From NCBI RefSeq assembly GCF_902506095.1, contig NZ_LR733293.1, positions 2,768,487 to 2,832,486 of the forward strand: 64,000 bases of DNA, read 5' to 3'. The stretch is from Arthrobacter sp. 9AX. GTDB lineage: Bacteria; Actinomycetota; Actinomycetes; Actinomycetales; Micrococcaceae. Under the pieces are notes generated by a model. The model was not told where the DNA came from, did not search any database, and saw only the letters and a program-made list of their open reading frames with translations. The first letter of the stretch is position 1; the number at the start of each line of letters is the position of its first letter. Below, one piece after another: positions 61,262-64,000 of the stretch. A program made the position numbers and the translations under genes.

Positions 61262-62590
61262 GTGAGCACCTCTGCCGGCTGGGACCATCCCCGCACGTCC
61301 TTTTACACAGACCACTACGAGCTGACCATGCTGCAGGCATCGCTGCATTCGGGCGCCGCGCACCGCAAGTCGGTGTTCGAGGCCTTTGCCCGCCGGCTCC
61401 CGGACGGCCGGCGGTACGGCATTGTGGCGGGCACCGGCCGGCTGCTGGAGGGCATCGCGAACTTCCGGTTCAGCGAGCCGGAACTGGATTTCCTGGCCCG
61501 CACCAACGTGGTGAACGACCAGACGCTGGAGTACCTGGCGTCCTACCGTTTCTCAGGCGACATCTGGGGCTACCCCGAGGGCGAAGCCTACTTCCCGTAC
61601 TCCCCTATCCTGATCGTTGAGTCCACCTTCGCCGAAGCCTGCATGCTGGAGACCTACCTCCTCTCGGTCCTCAACCACGACAGCGCCATCGCGTCCGCCG
61701 CATCCAGGATGGTCAGCTCCGCCGGCGGCCGTCCGTGCATCGAGATGGGCTCGCGCCGCACGCATGAGGAAGCTGCCACCGCCTCCGCCCGGGCAGCCAT
61801 CATTGCCGGCTTCGACAGCACGTCCAACCTCGAAGCGGGCATCCGCTACGGGGTCAAGACAGTGGGCACTGCCGCCCACTCCTTCACCCTCCTGCACGAC
61901 ACCGAGCGCGATGCCTTCGAGGCACAGATAGCGTCCCTCGGCGAGGGGACGTCGCTCCTGGTAGATACGTACGACGTCGAAGCGGCCGTGCGTGCCGCCG
62001 TCGACCTTGCGGGTCCCAGCCTGGGCGCGGTCCGGCTGGACTCCGGCGACCTCGTGGCGCAGGCCCAATGGGTGCGCCAGCTCCTGGACCACCTGGGCAA
62101 CGAGAACACCAAGATCGTGGTCACCTCGGACCTGGATGAGTTCGCCATCGCAGCGCTCCAGTCCGCCCCGGTGGATTCCTACGGCGTGGGGACATCCCTG
62201 GTCACGGGATCAGGCGCGCCAACCGCCAGCATGGTCTACAAGCTGGTGAGCCGCACCGACGATGACGGGAACTTCGTGTCCGTGGCCAAAGCCGCCAAGA
62301 ACAAGGCCAGCGTGGGCGGCCGGAAATACGCCCTGCGGAAGCTGAACGAGCGCGGCACCGCCACGGCGGAAGTCGTTGGGGTGGGCCACCGACCCGAGGA
62401 CGACGGCAACGACCGTCCGCTGCTGCAGCAGTTTATGAAAAACGGCGAACTCATGCCGGGCTGGACCGGCCATGAAGGCGTGGTCCGTGCCCGGCGCCGG
62501 CACGCCGAAACCATGGCTGAACTGCCGGCCGTGGTCAACCGCCTCCAGCGGGGTGAGGCAGCCATTCCCACTGTTTACGAGGAGAACTGA
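61262..62590 (+). CDS. pncB: Nicotinate phosphoribosyltransferase
   Basis: 442 aa. Nicotinate plus PRPP (with ATP) to nicotinate mononucleotide. Seen: FYTDHYELTMLQASLHSGAAH at residue 15, EAFARRLPDGRRYGIVAGTGRLLEG, EMGSRRTHEEAATASARAAIIAGFDSTSN (core GSRRTH) and AVRLDSGDLVAQAQWVRQ, TSDLDEFAIAAL and GVGTSLVTGSGAP. GTG start with TAGAGT exactly 7 nt before (leaderless); the frame runs back into the repeat array but has no initiation support there. It overlaps pncA by 1 bp, forming a nicotinamide salvage unit. Confidence 0.94.
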   Translation: MSTSAGWDHPRTSFYTDHYELTMLQASLHSGAAHRKSVFEAFARRLPDGRRYGIVAGTGRLLEGIANFRFSEPELDFLARTNVVNDQTLEYLASYRFSGDIWGYPEGEAYFPYSPILIVESTFAEACMLETYLLSVLNHDSAIASAASRMVSSAGGRPCIEMGSRRTHEEAATASARAAIIAGFDSTSNLEAGIRYGVKTVGTAAHSFTLLHDTERDAFEAQIASLGEGTSLLVDTYDVEAAVRAAVDLAGPSLGAVRLDSGDLVAQAQWVRQLLDHLGNENTKIVVTSDLDEFAIAALQSAPVDSYGVGTSLVTGSGAPTASMVYKLVSRTDDDGNFVSVAKAAKNKASVGGRKYALRKLNERGTATAEVVGVGHRPEDDGNDRPLLQQFMKNGELMPGWTGHEGVVRARRRHAETMAELPAVVNRLQRGEAAIPTVYEEN

Positions 62591-63228
62591 TGTCCCGGGC
62601 CCTGATCATCGTTGATGTCCAGAACGACTTCTGCGAGGGCGGCTCGCTGGCCGTCGCCGGCGGCGCGGACGTGGCCGGCGCCATCAGCGAGTACGTGGAC
62701 GCGCACCACAACGAGTTCGACCACATCGTGGCCACCCAGGACTGGCACATCAATCCCGGGGACCACTTCTCCGAGAACCCTGATTTCGTCGACAGCTGGC
62801 CGCCGCACTGCGTGGCCGGGACCCGCGGTGCGGAGCTCCACCCGGACCTGGACACCGAATACATCGAGGCCTATTTCCAGAAGGGGCAGTTTGCGGCCGC
62901 CTACTCCGGGTTTGAGGGCTTGCTGGCGCCCGAGGACGCAGTCCCCACCGGTGAGCGGAACCCCGGCGCGCTGCCCGGTCCGGGAAACCCGGAAAGATAT
63001 GCCGCCGCTGAAGACGCCATCGGCCTGGACGACTGGCTCCAGAGCAATGACGTGGAGGACGTTGTGGTGGTGGGCATCGCCACTGACTACTGCGTCAAGG
63101 CCACATCCCTCGATGCCGTGCAGGCGGGTTACTCCGTGACGGTCATCCGTTCTTTGACGGCGGGAATCGCGGAGGACCTTGAGGACACCATCGCCGAGCT
63201 GGAACTGGGCGGCGTGGACGTCGGCTAA
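62590..63228 (+). CDS. pncA: Nicotinamidase (isochorismatase fold)
   Basis: 212 aa. Nicotinamide to nicotinate, feeding PncB. N-terminal ALIIVDVQNDFCEGGSLAVAGG holds the catalytic Asp; metal ligands lie in ATQDWHINPGDHF (Asp, His, His); the catalytic Lys is in AYFQKGQF near residue 98; the nucleophile Cys is in VVVGIATDYCVKATSLDA near residue 165. The ATG shares the last A of the pncB stop (TGATG), so the two are translationally coupled. A strong hairpin ends the unit. Confidence 0.95.
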   Translation: MSRALIIVDVQNDFCEGGSLAVAGGADVAGAISEYVDAHHNEFDHIVATQDWHINPGDHFSENPDFVDSWPPHCVAGTRGAELHPDLDTEYIEAYFQKGQFAAAYSGFEGLLAPEDAVPTGERNPGALPGPGNPERYAAAEDAIGLDDWLQSNDVEDVVVVGIATDYCVKATSLDAVQAGYSVTVIRSLTAGIAEDLEDTIAELELGGVDVG

Positions 63229-63238
63229 ACGCCCGTAC

Positions 63239-63281
63239 AAACGGATGTGGCCCGGTGCTCTGCACCGGGCCACATCCGTTT
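63239..63281. terminator. Bidirectional terminator between pncA and the helicase gene
   Basis: A perfect 20-bp stem (AAACGGATGTGGCCCGGTGC and complement) with a 3-nt loop, between the convergent stops. Runs of three A/T flank each end. Confidence 0.85.
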
Positions 63282-63286
63282 GCCTG

Positions 63287-64000
63287 TCATTTCCTGCCGA
63301 CGAACCAGTCCTGAAGCTTCCGCAGGCGGGACTGCAGCTGTTCCTCGTTTGCCTGGGCTACCGGCGGACCGCCGCACACGGTGCGCAGCTTGGTGTGCAC
63401 CACTCCGTGCGGCGTACCGGTACGGGCTGACCACGCAGCGACGTTCTTGGCCAGCTCGTTCCGGAGTTCCATTAGCATCCTGTGGTCCGGAACCGCCGGC
63501 GCCGGGGCTTCCGCGGCCGCGGGCGCACGCCGGTTTTTCCGGTTGAGCTGCTCATGCTGGCGCTGGCGCAGCAGGGTGCCCACCTGTTCGGCGTCCAGGA
63601 GCCCGGGAATGCCCAGGAAGTCCAGTTCCTCCTCGGAGCCCACCTCACCGCCGGTCCCGAACTCGCCGCCGTCGAACAGGACACGGTCGAAGGACGCCTG
63701 CGAGTCCAGGGCCTCAAACTTGCCCTTGGTCAGGCTGTCGGAAGCCTTCTCCTCGCGGTTGGCCTCGTCCATCAGCGAGTCTTCGGGGTTGAACAGCCCG
63801 TCCCCGTCCTCCTTCTCCGGCCGGTCCAGGGCATGGTCCCGTTCGGCCTCCATGGAGTTGGCCAGCGCCATAAGTTGGGGCACCGAGGGCAGGAAGACCG
63901 ACGCCGTCTCGCCCCTTTTGCGGGCACGCACGAAGCGGCCCACGGCCTGGGCGAAGAACAGCGGGGTGGACGTGGAGGTTGCGTACACACCGACGGACAG
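63287..64000 (-). CDS. DEAD/DEAH-box helicase, C-terminal part
   Basis: The last ~237 residues; the start lies beyond the right edge. Helicase motif VI is seen as QAVGRFVRARKRGETASVFLP (the QxxGRxxR arginine finger), preceded by STSTPLFFA. After it comes an acidic, non-conserved region (about 60-130, with DRPEKEDGDGLF and GGEVGSEEELDF) and a helical tail ending WSARTGTPHGVVHTKLR, QSRLRKLQDWFVGRK. It probably is a superfamily II DNA or RNA helicase common in actinobacteria; the substrate cannot be told from this part. Confidence 0.85.
   Translation of the reverse strand: MSVGVYATSTSTPLFFAQAVGRFVRARKRGETASVFLPSVPQLMALANSMEAERDHALDRPEKEDGDGLFNPEDSLMDEANREEKASDSLTKGKFEALDSQASFDRVLFDGGEFGTGGEVGSEEELDFLGIPGLLDAEQVGTLLRQRQHEQLNRKNRRAPAAAEAPAPAVPDHRMLMELRNELAKNVAAWSARTGTPHGVVHTKLRTVCGGPPVAQANEEQLQSRLRKLQDWFVGRK

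Overview
The window is high-GC actinobacterial chromosome. Protein resemblances (recalled, not searched) and the conserved clpS–DUF2017–murI–MBL–rph–rdgB block point to a Micrococcaceae member of the Arthrobacter/Pseudarthrobacter group. It looks like core genome: codon use is uniform, genes are closely packed with many ATGA/GTGA overlaps, and I found no transposase, integrase, phage gene or CRISPR array.

Layout. 1-17.3 kb is dominated by amino-acid biosynthesis on the minus strand: ilvE, leuB, serA, the ilvBNC operon with a Val/Leu-rich leader peptide and an attenuator, and ilvD. A sortase with an adjacent putative wall-anchored protein, metG, and a two-gene ABC exporter of the FtsX/LolD type are interspersed. 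17.6-25.8 kb (mostly plus) has a membrane-anchored low-complexity protein, a PQQ-type sugar dehydrogenase lipoprotein, tRNA-Lys(CTT), a MarR regulator divergent from a Bcp-type peroxiredoxin, tRNA-Leu(TAG), a fasciclin lipoprotein, an oligopeptide-type binding protein and malate:quinone oxidoreductase. 25.9-34.3 kb has an RND transporter of SwrC type, a luciferase-like monooxygenase co-transcribed with a MarR regulator (palindromes in front), a transglutaminase-like protein, a lipoprotein, a DUF1684 protein and a FAH-family hydrolase.

34.3-40.3 kb (minus) is a complete NAD de novo operon, nrtR-nadA-nadB-nadC-nadS, with a perfect 25-bp palindrome before nrtR that is very probably the NrtR operator. 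40.5-47.4 kb has an amino-acid permease, a hydrolase, a phosphoribosyltransferase, a metabolite:H+ symporter divergent from an IclR regulator, and an MFS transporter with an odd start. 47.5-57 kb has sbcDC, an aquaporin, an ADP-ribosylglycohydrolase, a DUF4395 protein, an exonuclease-BRCT protein and DedA. 56.6-61 kb is the clpS cluster. 61-63.2 kb holds the nicotinate salvage pair pncB-pncA, preceded by a 59-bp tandem repeat array. The window ends in a truncated helicase.

The most general signal I found is transcriptional. At least fifteen genes have a TANNNT hexamer exactly 6 or 7 nt before the start codon, so their mRNAs are probably leaderless; the ilvB leader peptide looks the same, with a consensus TTGACA -35 box. 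The most interesting less-explained items are the sortase/surface-protein pair (no canonical sorting motif, no Arg where family sortases carry one), the 59-bp array, and a REP-like palindrome at 56.6 kb. I did not find a clearly new multi-gene system.
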